From: Leptasterias polaris
Taxonomy: Eukaryota; Echinodermata; Asteroidea; Forcipulatida; Asteriidae
DNA: 64,000 bases
Assembly: GCA_037783415.1 (NCBI GenBank)
Contig: JAZGTN010000058.1
Coordinates: forward strand, 3,322,001 to 3,386,000
Reading direction: 5' to 3'
In this document: in pieces, positions 33,956-46,700 of the stretch
Layout: each line of letters opens with the position of its first letter
Numbering within the stretch: the first letter of the stretch is position 1
Made by a program: the position numbers and the translations under genes
The notes under the pieces: model-generated
The model's input: the letters and a program-made list of their open reading frames with translations, nothing else
Database searches by the model: none
What the model was told of the DNA's origin: nothing

Positions 33956-34540
33956 TTTGATTGACAACGCAATAATTATGTACACATAACGCTGACATTC
34001 AGTTTCCACAACAGCGCCCTCTTTTGTTGGAAATTTAATTAACAGCGCCGAGTACTCGAGTGCAGAGCAGATAATGCACCAAAACGTTGGCATTGACGTT
34101 ACAAGTTGCCCACCCACAGATAATAGCACCGCTAAGTGTGAATAGCGCCCCCAAGCATGGAATTGGAACAACCACATCAGCATGCATTGAAGAGACAACT
34201 TTAAAAGTACAGGTCTATCACAGAGCAACCATTTCGTAAGGGAGTTTCAACCTTTCAGAAACACTAAATAACTTCCAGTTAAACCTCAACAAACTGTTTT
34301 ATGTGATAAAATAAAATCCCGTTAGTTCAGAGAGACGGCTTATAATGAAAACATCTTTTTGTAACTGAAAGTTGCTTCTATCAATGAAGTTTATTTAATT
34401 AAAATGTATCAACAGGACGCACACACATACAAATGACAATGACAATAGTTTTAAAATGGTTGATTCTTTAGTATAGAAGATGAACCTTTAATACGACCGT
34501 TTATGTCAATACATGATGCAAGCAATTTAGTAAAGTATTG
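33956..34540. other. No recognisable gene
   Basis: Anonymous sequence with a few CAGCGCC(C)TC strings also seen in other repeats of the window. A 120-codon minus-strand frame spans part of it and the R1 arm. It has no domain and is not supported. Confidence 0.4.
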
Positions 34541-34896
34541 TAATAATAATAATAATAATAATATGGATTTATATCGCGCTTTATCACACCCAAGGGCGTC
34601 CCAAAGCGCTCATTATTACCCCTGGTCACTGGGCCATTTATTTCATTCCTTAAACCATCTCAGCTCCCTGGGGAGTATACAGCCTGTGCTGCAATATATG
34701 CGCTACTAAGCTAAATCAATCACAAGAACCATCTCTGCCCTCACAGGTACCCATTTTACCCCTGGGTGGAGAGAAGCAATTATAGTTAAGTGTCTTGCTC
34801 AGGGACACAAGTGTCACGACCGGGACTCGAACCCACACTCTGCTGAACAGAAACACAAGAGCTTGAGTTCGGTGCTCTTAACCACTCGGCCACGTA
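34541..34896 (-). mobile_element. tRNA(Leu/Ser)-derived SINE, copy 1
   Basis: On the minus strand it starts GTGGCCGAGTGGTTAAGAGC (tRNA head with A box), continues to a B box GGTTCGAGTCC, then the conserved body with GTGTCCCTGAGCAAGACACTT. It ends GATAAAGCGCGATATAAAT followed by (TTA)n. This head-body-tail order is that of tRNA-derived SINEs whose body recalls the V/Deu-type domains. It would be transcribed by RNA polymerase III. The tail motif is probably shared with a partner LINE, not identified here. Confidence 0.85.
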
Positions 34897-36015
34897 AAAC
34901 AAATCGCTCTTCTTTGATTTTGTTAATGTGTGAATGGTTGATTCTTTGAATCTTAAAACACAGCCTATTAAAGTAAAGTCAATGGTCCAAGTATGATAAA
35001 CACATTACCTAATAAACCTTAAAACTTTTTTTTTACTTGAAAATTTGTTAACCAATACTCTGCTATTTTTCTGTACCAATGCTAGGGAAATAAACATTCA
35101 AGTGTTAATTGTATGACATATTTTGTACACCGCAATACACAACAGCCTTAAGGAAGTTGGCTCATAATGTTCAGTTTACACCAGTAGTTATCATGACTGT
35201 ACTATGACATACGATTTGACAAGTAAACATTAATTCCATTATTATTGAGGTGTGTCCAATACTTATTATTATACAATTCTCATTGTCCAGTAAAGTAAAG
35301 TAGCATACATCATGATAGACCTACAGGTATTTCGTGTGAAAGAATCCAGTTACTTATTAGATCACAAACCATTCATAAAACTCATAACCCATACATTACT
35401 ATTGTTTACACTAGGGGAGTAGTAAGGCCAATACATTTACAAAAATAAAGTTACATGTATTTATAAACAGTTAGCCGTTTGCTGCATATGTATGGATTGA
35501 AAATGGTTGATTTATTGCTATACGTAAACTATAAGCCTGTTAAATGTAGTATTAGTAATACAACATAAATATAAATTCATAACTGGATAACTAGCTTGTC
35601 AAAAGAAGTCACATACATTAAGTGTGATGTACTGTTAAGCTATACTGTGTTATGCAGTCACTATTGGTTAACAAGAATCAGGCATAATATAAGCCCAGTA
35701 GTAAAGATAAGAGGGACATGTTATATTAAGTACAAGGTCTTACTTATGTACATGTAAATTCATATACGGTTTCAAAGACATTTCTGACTATTTAATAGAC
35801 TTTTCACGAGTTTTGCATTTTGTACGAGTGCAAACAAATCAGAATTCCCATTTTTATAGAAAGAATAGCAGTACTTAGTTCTTAATATTGATGTTAGAAT
35901 TCTAAAACAAAAAATAGTATGCATGTAGTTTTTGATGTTCATATTAAATGTACATAATGTTCAAAGCTAGATTAACCTCAACAGGTATTATGTATTTCTT
36001 CCTTTGAAATTAGAC
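34897..36015. other. No recognisable gene
   Basis: About 1.1 kb of AT-rich sequence between the two SINEs. No exon with both splice sites, RNA gene or repeat was seen. Confidence 0.4.
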
Positions 36016-36444
36016 ATAATAATAATAAAAAATAATAATACCCAGTTCTTATTATAGCGCTTTATCTATTCTCGATGGGCGTCTCAAAGCACTCAGTATT
36101 TTTCTTACAAGGTATGTGGAGTTACATGTTGAAGTATGAGACCTATTCCTTTACATAGCACTATGTAATAGTTTACAAGGTGCTGTGGCGCAATATGCAA
36201 CAAATCAAACCAGGAACACCGGGGCGAACCCCCTCTCTTTACGATAAGTGCACTGGGTTCTTTTACGTGCATTACACAACTACATGGGACCTACGGCTTT
36301 ACTCCCCATCCAAAGGAAGCAGCAATAATGGTTGAGTGTCTTGCTTAAGGACACAAGTGTCACGACTAGGACTCGAACCCACACTGTGCTGATTAGAAAC
36401 ACCAGAGCTTGAGTTTGGGGTTCTTATCCAATCGGCCACGACAC
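36016..36444 (-). mobile_element. tRNA-derived SINE, copy 2 (diverged)
   Basis: Same order as copy 1 on the minus strand: GTGGCCGATTGGATAAGAAC head, B box 'gggttcgagtcc', body with GTGTCCTTAAGCAAGACACT, then an AGCGCTATAATAAG-type tail with (TTA)n. It is longer and more diverged, with an insertion in the body, so it is an older insertion. Confidence 0.8.
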
Positions 36445-36536
36445 GCCACAGTACTTCATTCAACTGCACAAACTATTGCTTGATGAATATGCAATGTTCC
36501 ATCTGTAGTTTTTACACATACATGTGTGTTTAAGCT

Positions 36537-36782
36537 ATATCCACCATCCACTCTGGGAACTATTGGTTGGTAACAGTTCAGTGTTGGGTTGAAAGTTTGT
36601 AATATTCATGTTTAACTCCAAAAAGACTTGATTGTCCACACAAAAGTTGCTAGTGGTCAATGGATTATACTGAGAGACTAGTTCAGTTCTACGAGTAATC
36701 CACATGACATTGATTATCCACCCCAAGAGCTGGTTGTTTACGACTATCGAAGCTTGACCTATTCCTGTTAAGCAAAGAGACA
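36537..36782 (-). other. Weak candidate exon (3' terminal)
   Basis: Acceptor-like 'tttgcttaacag' precedes a minus-strand open frame of ~77 codons ending at a stop, with peptide IGQASIVVNNQLLGWIINVM and two N-glycosylation-type sites (NIT, NSS). It could be the end of a secreted or membrane protein. Splice phase does not match the candidate at 37620. No family recognised. Confidence 0.25.
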
Positions 36783-37617
36783 AAATAAAAGTCAATGAAA
36801 GTTGGAGTACTGTTATTGAGGTTTTAGATAAGTCTGAAAACTTAAGTCAACCCACTTTACACAAAACATAACATTTACAGTATATGCAAATGTTGTGAAC
36901 AAAACATCTGCATATTACTTTAGTTTCAAGTCAGCATGTTTAGTATAGCATTGTAAGATGTGAATGTGAACAATTTACAAAGATTATACTGCTGACAGTT
37001 GGAATGATTTTTTGCTTGGGTTTAATTTTAACTCTATTCCTGTATTCAGTAAAGAGACACAAGTTTGATGTCAATGAATGAATGAATGCACTTAATTCAA
37101 CCGCTGATTCAAAACGATTCAATATGCACTTCTATTCACTATGACTATGACTAATGACTATAAACAAAATAAAACTTATACACAAGTTTAAAAGGCTACA
37201 GATTCTAATAGGCCTTAAAATCTGCGTGTTGCACATGGGTTGACCCAACTTCACAAACCATAACACTACCGCGTTTCTGAATTGAAATTGAATTGTGCAC
37301 ATCATTTCATTCATGTTCAAACCAACCTTGTTTTTAAGCTAGGTGGTTTAGTGGCTCTTAACACATGCAAAGAATTACATATACAGCAACAAATCTCTAA
37401 TTGTTGATCATGCAGTATGAAAGCAGAGTGGTCTAGTTGCTGGTGTCAATACCAACTCTGGTTAGAAAGTGAGTTTGACTTCCAGTCTCCAAACTCGTGT
37501 CCTTACATGCCTTAAAGCAAAAACAATTAACCGTTATTGCTTTGTTCTCCGGATCACGCAAAAAACCACAGGCTCTCCTGTGTGTTAAGTAATGTGTGAA
37601 AATAAATCAGTTACACT

Positions 37618-37712
37618 TACCACTAAGAGAAGGGAGATTGATCCAGTGTGTCTGACATTGACAGAAGATTGCCCCACATTACATTGAAAACCTTCCCAAG
37701 ATGTACTAGCTG
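37618..37712 (-). other. Weak candidate internal exon
   Basis: Minus-strand segment between a pyrimidine-rich acceptor 'tttcaattgcag' and a donor GTG|GTAAGT, open in one frame (STSWEGFQCNVGQSSVNVRH). Both splice sites look good, but there is no recognised domain or matching partner exon. Confidence 0.25.
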
Positions 37713-38214
37713 CTGCAATTGAAAAACAAAACCAAGCTAAACTGTCATAAAAATAAATAATAACAAGCTCTTTGAGATTGCTATTGATAAACACTTTATA
37801 AGCACTAATATTTATTAAATCACAGAGGATTTGAACTGTAGTTTTCCAAAAAAACATTAAATGAAACAAATCAGCTTTCAGTGATAATGGGAATTTTGTT
37901 AGTGTAAGCCATAATAGTATACATGAATGCTAAAGTAACAAATACATGGTTTATATATAAGTGTGTCAAACATTATTTATAAAAAAATTAATACATGTAA
38001 TGTAATATCACATACGCAATTAATAAGAGCATTACAGTATGGAATGACAAAGTTCGTGGCTGGTCACTGTTCAAAGCAAATTTTAAGTGCGTTAACATTA
38101 TAGGCAATTAGAAGGAATATACATCTTGTACTCTTACTGTTAATAATATTTCCAAGGCATTTATCAGTCACTGGAACTAAACAGTTGTGCCAATGTCAAT
38201 GATTTCAGACAGTA

Positions 38215-38650
38215 TCTTCTGTGGCTAGACTCATGGGTGAAAGCCTCTACCACAGTATCCACAGGTCAAAGTTAAAGCTGATCTATGTGCTTGGGGTTGT
38301 GCTTTCCTCTGGAGTCAACTGTCTTCAGCCAGCAGCATCAGGTCTCCTCTGCATCTACTACTTTTAGGTGCATCTATCTGCAGCAACAGCTTCCCACATG
38401 CTGGGATGCAGCCATCATCCAAATTGGTGACATGACCTGACTAGCACATGCATCCCTGCGAATACATGGTGGTGATTGCCCACTCTCACGAGCAGTGTGT
38501 TGTTGGCTACACAGTATCTTCAGGAGATGTTGAGGATACGCCTCAGGCAACACATATATGAAAAGGGTTCAACCATTTCTCTTTTGGGAGCAAACAGTCC
38601 AGAAATTACTACTGGAGCGTACTCACTACGCAATCCTTAGTTCAGCTTTT
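38215..38650 (-). pseudogene. LINE ORF2 C-terminal fossil
   Basis: On the minus strand several frames carry the order typical of the end of LINE reverse-transcriptase proteins: FSYMCCLRRILNIS (usual form HMRCLRRIL), VANNTLLVRVG, GHVTNLDDGCIP (usual GHV.RM.D.RIPK), and CGYCGRGFHP near the end. Stops and frameshifts separate the blocks, so it is dead. The clade cannot be fixed from this piece. Confidence 0.6.
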
Positions 38651-38659
38651 TGTTGGAGC

Positions 38660-40085
38660 AGATTCTCTTTGAAGGTGTGGAGAGGTTGTACATGTAGCAG
38701 CCTGTTCAATACGCTCGTTAAAGTCTGTCTCAAGATGGAGACAGTCAGTAATCATGGAGCCTTTTTTTAATATGCAAACTCATGAACATCTTTATGCTCA
38801 TGGTTGGCGATGGTGGTAAATGGTGTTATTAGTTTCCTCTCTTTTTTTACTTTTCATATCATACTGTCTGTGTGTTCATAGAGCTTGTACACAAAGCTAG
38901 CTTGATTTCACACTGTTTGTGGTCTTCTTCTTCTCTTTCAAATTGAAACCTCTTGTAAACATGAAATACTAATGAATGTTTTAGTACATGTCTCAAACAA
39001 TGTAAGATTAACCAGTTCGCTTCGGAGGATACAATAAAGCACAGATCTCTTATAAAATATACTGGCATTCAACTTTCTGTTTATATTTGCTGTTAATTAT
39101 GCCAATTTACCACTGTTGTTTGCACATACCCAGGCACCTGTTTCAGAGTCCTTGTGGTCATGATTTGGTGGCTCTGATCAAAAGGCACTGCAAACAATTA
39201 AGTTCTAACCTTACATTACATTTCCAAAAATATATTTCAATGCTGCCATAAATAACAACCTTTGGATGGATTTGTGCCTACATGTACATGTAATGCCTTT
39301 CTCAAAGACCTGTTCCTTTCACACACCCACCAAGATTTTAAAACTAATTTTTTTAAAACTATTGCATTCATGAAGCCTTTTATTTCTCAGGATGCCGTCA
39401 GTTCAACCAGGTGTAGATCAATGATAGGTGGTTACATTTAATGGCCTAAATTTCCAAATACTATTAATATTTAGAATCTATAAATGATATTGAGAAGACA
39501 CCTTTAAATGGGGGCCCAAATGGAGTATCCTTGACAATATAAATTTTTAATTGTTTGGGAAATAAAATATTTCTTTTTGACTGAAAAAAAATAACGCAAT
39601 AATATTGCACAGGTATGGCAAGAGGGTATTTTCCCAGAAGCGCATTGGTTAATACATGTACATGTATTATCAGTTATCATACCAACAGTCTGTATCATAC
39701 TTTACTATGTTATTCAAACTTCTACATGTAATTATGCATCAAAACTCCAGAACAGGACAATAAAATATTTAAATATTTAATACAGGTGTTAAACCTACAC
39801 TAACAACTAATTATAATAAAATAAAAAACCCAGTGCATAACATATACAACATTGGCAAGAGTGAAATACCCCAGATCACAGCCCTCCCCCCCGCCCCGCA
39901 TCATCAATGGAAATACGGACAAAACAAATCACAACTATTGGAGTAACTGATACATTGAGGAAGTACCTTCCATATCATAATATATTACACTCCTGCTGCT
40001 CTTTCGCCAGCCCCCCCCCCCCTCCTGCTTCATGAAGAAAATAATCAACTGAAATCATTACAAACTGTAACAGAGAACTGAACAA
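38660..40085. other. No recognisable gene; low-complexity patches
   Basis: AT-rich sequence with a perfect 20-bp palindrome TAATACATGTACATGTATTA at 39650-39669 and C-rich runs near 39885 and 40010. No supported exon. Confidence 0.4.
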
Positions 40086-40089
40086 AGGA

Positions 40090-40335
40090 ATTGAGATGTT
40101 TTCTTAGTTATTTCTCTCATTGTAATGTTTTCTGAGTTTTTCAGACCTTAATAATTTCTGATCTTATTGGATTTGTAAAAAAATCACTATTTTAATGTTT
40201 TCTTTGTTTCTGCTCTTATTTTAATGTTTTCTAAGTTTTTTCACTTATTTTAATGTTGTCTTCGTGTTTTTCTCTCATATCAATGTTTTTTTCATTTGTA
40301 TCTCTCATGTTCATGTTTTTACTTTTTTATTTTGA
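40090..40335. repeat. Degenerate T-rich minisatellite (~30-45 bp units)
   Basis: Five to six units of the kind 'ttaatgttttctaagttttt' with intervening CTCTCAT or CTCTTAT. They lie just beyond the 3' side of helitron B and could be part of its subterminal region. Confidence 0.55.
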
Positions 40336-40746
40336 ATTTTATTTGTTTTCTTAGTTTTTGTGTTGTCCCACTTTGAATGATTTATTAAAAGGTCATAAAT
40401 TGTTTTCATGCTTTTCTTTTAAAATAGTGGTATAACAAAAAAACAAGATTTTAGTCTTACACTTACATGTAGTGAATTAGTCTAGCATACAATGTCCCAC
40501 TTTCCTTGTAAAGGTGTAATTGCATTTTCTGTTCCTCATAGGTCAAATTGTTGTTGTTGTATGTGTAATCATTGCAACTTTAAATAATTTTTACAACATT
40601 TGTTTCTGCAGTTCAGTTATGAGCAATCATTCAGGGTACTTTTGTACAACAAAGTATTTCAAAATCATACAAATAGTTCCCACTTGTTTGCACATACTGA
40701 AGTACTACACATGTACTAATATACACCCTGTTCTGAAAATTCTGCA

Positions 40747-43700
40747 TTACAATGTCTTCAACTTAATTTGTATAGCTTCATGATAACTATAATATGTTGG
40801 CCTAACTGTAGCTACAATGTTATCTATACCTCTGACATATACATGATCAATTAATGTGCCATTCTCTGTTGTTGCATCTGTTACATATTGCTTGTATCCA
40901 TGCTCTATCATTAATTTCTCAATATGTGAATGATTATCATAAATATTGTCATTAAAATCTCCCATCACTATACATCTATTACTAATTTTTTTGATTTCAT
41001 CAATTAGTTTGCTTACATTCTCAATGAAATGTTGCATCTTATAAGTAGGGGGTCGGTAGATGACAACCACTATCACTGAAATATGAGATATTATATGAAA
41101 CGCAATGTACTCTAGATTCTCTACTGCAATGTTTAAACGACTGAAATGTTTATCTCTTTTGCCATACACTGCAACTCCTCCATGACTTTGCTGCTGTAGT
41201 ATCTTCATTTGATCATTGTATGACAAAGCTCTCATTTGATGGTAACATTTGAAATCATCTAAACTGACATTTATAATTTGATTGGCATCTATCCATGTTT
41301 CTGTAAGGCAGATAAAATCTGAATCCATCATTTCTTTTTGACATTTGAAATCTTTATAATGAGGTAATAATCCCTGTATATTATGCAGTATGATTGTTGT
41401 ATCTTTGGGAGTATTGTTTTCATTATTCACATATTCCTCAATTCCTCTCACTGCAGGCATTATCTTTAGCGCTTCTGCTACTGATTTATCACAGTATATC
41501 AACTTCTCATCAAAACCTTCAATAACAAGACCCTTTAATGATGTCACACGACTCAAACTCACATATGCTTGACCTGCTGAAAAGGTTCGTTCAAGACACA
41601 CTACAGCTTTATTTGTTGTCATACCTTGTACTTTATGTGCAGTACACGCCCAGGCTAGTTTTAGTGGAAATTGTTTACGGATACATGACTTTCCAATATG
41701 TTCTTCTTGTATCTCAATTGCCACATTAGTATTTCCATCAGATGAGGCTGTTTGTCTTCTTAATTTAGAACCAACATTCTTATTATCAAATGTTACATTG
41801 ATATACTTAGGCCCAGATTGATCAGGTAGCATCTCTATTCCGTTTACAACTGCAAATGCTCCATTCACAAGTCCATCAGATACATCTATATTTTTAGTCA
41901 GCATAACTCTCGCACCAATGCCTAGTAATAATGACCGATATAAAGAATTTGATCTTAGTGATTTCAAAGGTGTGTCTCTCAGTTTCATGTTTCCAGCTGC
42001 ATCTTTTTGATAATCTTTAGCTTCAATCAATATACGTTCAGTACAAGTATTATGCATTCTGTGTAGATTATATTTATCAACCTGTTTATTTGTTGGATAG
42101 ATGTGCAAAGCATCTTCAATATCCTCTCCAGTTTCACAACTACTGAGTACAGCTTTATCTTTTGCTGTTAAAGTGTCCTTCTTTGTTTTAACCCTCAATT
42201 TATTTAACACTTCAGTAAAAGGTACATCATTCTTTTGTCTCATTATTTCTATTAACTCTATTTTTCTAAAATTTGCATGCCACAAATTGGATTCTATTGT
42301 ATTGTGATGCAATGATTTTCCTTTAACCGGAGGTAGCTGATAAAAATCACCAACAGCAATCACACTCACATCACCAAATGCACATTGACTTCTTGTTTGT
42401 TTAATCTGTCTTAATCTTCCATGAATATAGCACAGCATCTTTTGATCAACCATAGAAACCTCATCAATAATTAAAATTTGAAGCTGGTTCAATTTGTTGC
42501 GCAAAGTGCTGATTTTTTCTTCACCAAGTGGTTTATATGGTAGTGACATATTAATACCAATGCTGAGAGCAGAATGTATTGTAAGGCCGTTGATATTAAA
42601 TGCTGCGACTCCTGTTGGGGCAGTTAAGATTACAGATACATCATCAGGATTATGACTCATTCTACCAAGTAAACGTACAGCTTCATTATATATACATTTA
42701 ATTAAGTGAGATTTGCCTGTACCAGCTCCACCAGTAATGAACATATGAAATGGTTCAGGATTCTTTCCATTGACTTTATCAAGACACCATTGTCTAATTT
42801 TATAGAATATTTGACTCTGTTGAGCATTTAATGACCTCATCAAGGTTTGCGCTTCATGTCTTGGGATTTTGGCTTTATTGTATTCAATACAAAAATTTCT
42901 ATCTTCTTTATTATTGGATTGTAAATCAGGAATACCACATTCATCTTCTCTCTCTTGTACATTTTGATTCATTTCATCTCTACATTCTTGTCTTTCTGCT
43001 TCACTTTCCGGACAGATCAATGCCCATGCATCTTCCTGAGGACCAAACTTTGCCAAGTATTCTTCAGCTACATCTACTGCATCACTGTCTGCTTCAAACT
43101 TCTTACGATTACTATCCACAACAAACTTCACAGATACTATATTACACTGATCAAATTTTACACATCCATTCTGAAAAAAATCTGTGAAAGTTTCAAAGGG
43201 TGCAGGTTTCAAATGCTTATCAACACGATGTGGCAAGAACAGTTGTAGGATGCTATGGTAGTATTTCTCTGGGCACTTGACTGAATTAAATCTTGGATAC
43301 TTTATAACTGCACCATCAGTTCTAGTACGCCTCTGTATATATCCTAAACTGTTCTGTAATTGATGAACATGTTTATATGTTTTTCCACTGTGGACCTTTA
43401 ATGCTTCTGTACTTGACAATATTCTGTACTCAGAGAAAAATGTTGCGAGACACATTACAGCAAATTCATGTGTTTTAGGTCTGGCTTTATATCTATCTAA
43501 TTTACAAATCATCCATACATTATCATCATCACCATTTGATTTATTCTGAATCAATCTGAGTGGTAAACTCATTCTAACAAGATTCTCTCCTAATGGTATA
43601 AATTCAACTTTCCTTGATCCTTCTTTCAACCTCAAGTTACACACTCGAAAACATGCCTCTTGTGCTGAAACTTCTCTATTTTGTAAATACACTTGTCCTA

Positions 43701-46700
43701 TAGTTTTCATGCTTTCCTTTGCATCACCATGCAGTCCTTCACTTTGAGCTTGACTGAGCAATAATCCCATCTCACGTTCTGCTTTTGACATATAAGATGC
43801 AACGTAGGCTACAGCCCCATAAACATCAGTAATATATTGAATATCTAGATTGGCATTCCATGCTCGTGATAAGTCTGGATTATACTGGTTTACCCATACA
43901 TCCTGAGGATTGCGTGCCAATATGATACTATCTTTCTTACTCATAAGTTGATTTGCTTTCTCAAAGTCTCTTTGATTTATTCCAAGACACTCAAACAATT
44001 CATATACTGAATTATATGTCTTCTCTTTATTAAGTAGCTCTTCACGTACTAATTTCAAAAGTTTCTTTGCCTTTTCAATATCACGGGGTCTATCACCCTC
44101 TTCATTATTGATAAGTTTATCCTTACTTGAGATTTCATCATCTGTACATGTAGGCTTACATGTATGTCTTATCACAAATGTTCTCTCAGAAGGAGGTCTT
44201 GGGAAGTTAAATCTGCATTCAGTTCCCTTCTTCTTGCAACTTTTAGAATGTCTTCTACTATGCATTTGTACATTGGATATTATTTCATTCAGTTCTTCAT
44301 CATCCTCTTTAGCTGGTAATTTACAAGATACATATCTATCAATAAACTGAACAACCTTGCCATCATCATTATCACTTAGTTTCGGAGCATCTTCAATCCA
44401 GAACAAACAATGTGTATGAGGGGAACCTCTCATCTGAAACTCAACTCTGTAAAAGTAGTCTTTGACCTTTCCAATAGGATTAGCTTCTGACATAATCACC
44501 TCTTTCAAAAACATATGAAATCTTCTATCAAATATTCTAGCCACAGTGACAGGATTACTCTTCAGTATCATACATGTATCATTCCAATCTAATTCCTCTA
44601 TTGTCCTTGAATCTCCTAGTTGTTTCATTATTGTATTTATGACTTCAGGCCATCTCATATCAGCAGCAGAAAATGAACAGAACCATGTTGGTTTACCAAG
44701 TTGTCTTATCATCGCTAATACATCTTTGTGAGCTGATTGCCAATATGGTGGAGTTCCTCTTATTGGTTTTAAGAACTTGTAACCACTATCAGATTTCAAA
44801 ATGTTTCTCAATTTGTCCTTATCATTCAGCATTGATGCAGTTAAACTGTGTCCAGCTTGTGTTTTTACATAACCTTTACGAAGAGCAATAGATACACAGT
44901 GCAGAACTTGTTCAATCTCAGACATATACTGAGCATAGAAAATATAGTCTGTATTTTTAGCAAATCTATTGTCTACATTCATTAATCTGTTATGCAGATA
45001 TCTACAAAGTGTTATTCTTATATCACGTTTATCTTTGAATAACGGACTGCCATTTGGAAATAATGTAGGAAAGCATTTAGCTTCATTTCCTTCTTCCATT
45101 AAGACTCTAACTGGATTATTGCCTTCACAAGGAGCTACACAAAATATACCATCAAAATACTGGTCAAGAATCTCTTGTCCAATGTCTAATGGTTGCATGC
45201 AACTATCAAGCTGTGCTCCACATAATCGTTCTTCATCAGTAACTCCTTCGCTATTGTCATCTTCTGTTACAAGTTCTGCCTCCTCATTTATACTAATGTC
45301 TTCATTTGACACTTCAGGTACAGGATTAACCCAATCATGTTCAATTACAATGTCTTTATACCATTTATTATTCTCCTTTAAATAATGCAAGGCTTCTTCA
45401 ACATGTTGTTTATTCACATATTTATACTCATAATAACCTTTGTATGACAATTTGCGTTTTAGCTTGATCTTTATTAGTTCATTTTCTCCGGATCTTGGTA
45501 ATGACTGTACAGATTTTTCAACATTTGCTGGAACACAAACACACGGTCCCACTATTCCATTCTGACCACCTTTAGGAAGATTAATAATTTTCATAAATGC
45601 TATATTTCTAGCTATTAGATGCTGCTCTAATGTATTAAGTCTTTGTAATTCTTCAGGAATTTCTGTCAATGACAAGTTATTAAGATTTGCCTCTTCTGGT
45701 ATTCTGTTTTTAATCAACTTTCTATGACAGGTAAAACAAATCCACAAACAAGGTCTTAGTTCTGACATCTCACATATTTTTGCATTACATTCATCATTAC
45801 ATTGATGCAGGTATGTTTCTGTTATGTATCCTGAAAGTTTATATTTATTCTTGTTACATTTGACCACTTGGTTTTTGAAGAGCAATTTGCAACAAACAGC
45901 ACAAACATAACCTGGCCCATGCCTTATTCTGTCTTTGAAATCATTGATTACATTACATGCCTTTCGTCTTCTTTCCTTCTTTAAAACTCTTTGTTGTAAA
46001 GTATTGATGATTGTTTTCCGTTTATATAACTGACTTCCATGATACCTTTTCCTAATGTTATAAATTACTTTCTGTTTATACAACACATTTCCATGATATT
46101 TCCTTTTTATACTTTCAATTAATGTGTTCTTGTACTTAGAATTGAGATGATATTTCATTTTAATTCCAAATTTTTTTGTAATCCTATAACTTGCATTACT
46201 AAAATATCTTGTCTTATCTCCAGCTCTTTTGCGCATCTTGTAACTACTATTTTCATTATACTGAGTTCGTTTGGCATCTTTGATCTTTTCTTTAGACTTG
46301 TCATACGCCATTCTGCTTGCCTTTACTTTTTCGTCTCTGTAATCTGAGTTTTTGTGATATTTAGTTTTCATCACACTCTTTTTCCTTTCTTTGGTGTTTG
46401 TACTTTCATTATACTTTGTTTTCTCTGTAGCAATTTTCTTCCACTTGAAATCAACATTACAACAGTACCTCATGTTATCTAATGTTTTCCCTGATTGTAT
46501 TTTGCTGTCATCTATACTGCTTGAATATTTGTGAATAACTGTCTCTTTGTTTTTCTTGTATTCATTGTATTTCAATCGTTTATTATCTCTATCTTTTTTC
46601 CTTCTCATAGCTGCACTCATTTTCCGTTTTGGTTTTCTCCCCTTGCCATATTTACTCTTTTTCCCATCATCTTGGATATGTTCATTACATTTAAGACATT

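Noticed and set aside
34541..34896. Functional tRNA-Leu/Ser gene
   Set aside because: The tRNA-like head is fused to a SINE body and (TTA)n tail and is diverged; it is a retroelement promoter, not a tRNA gene.
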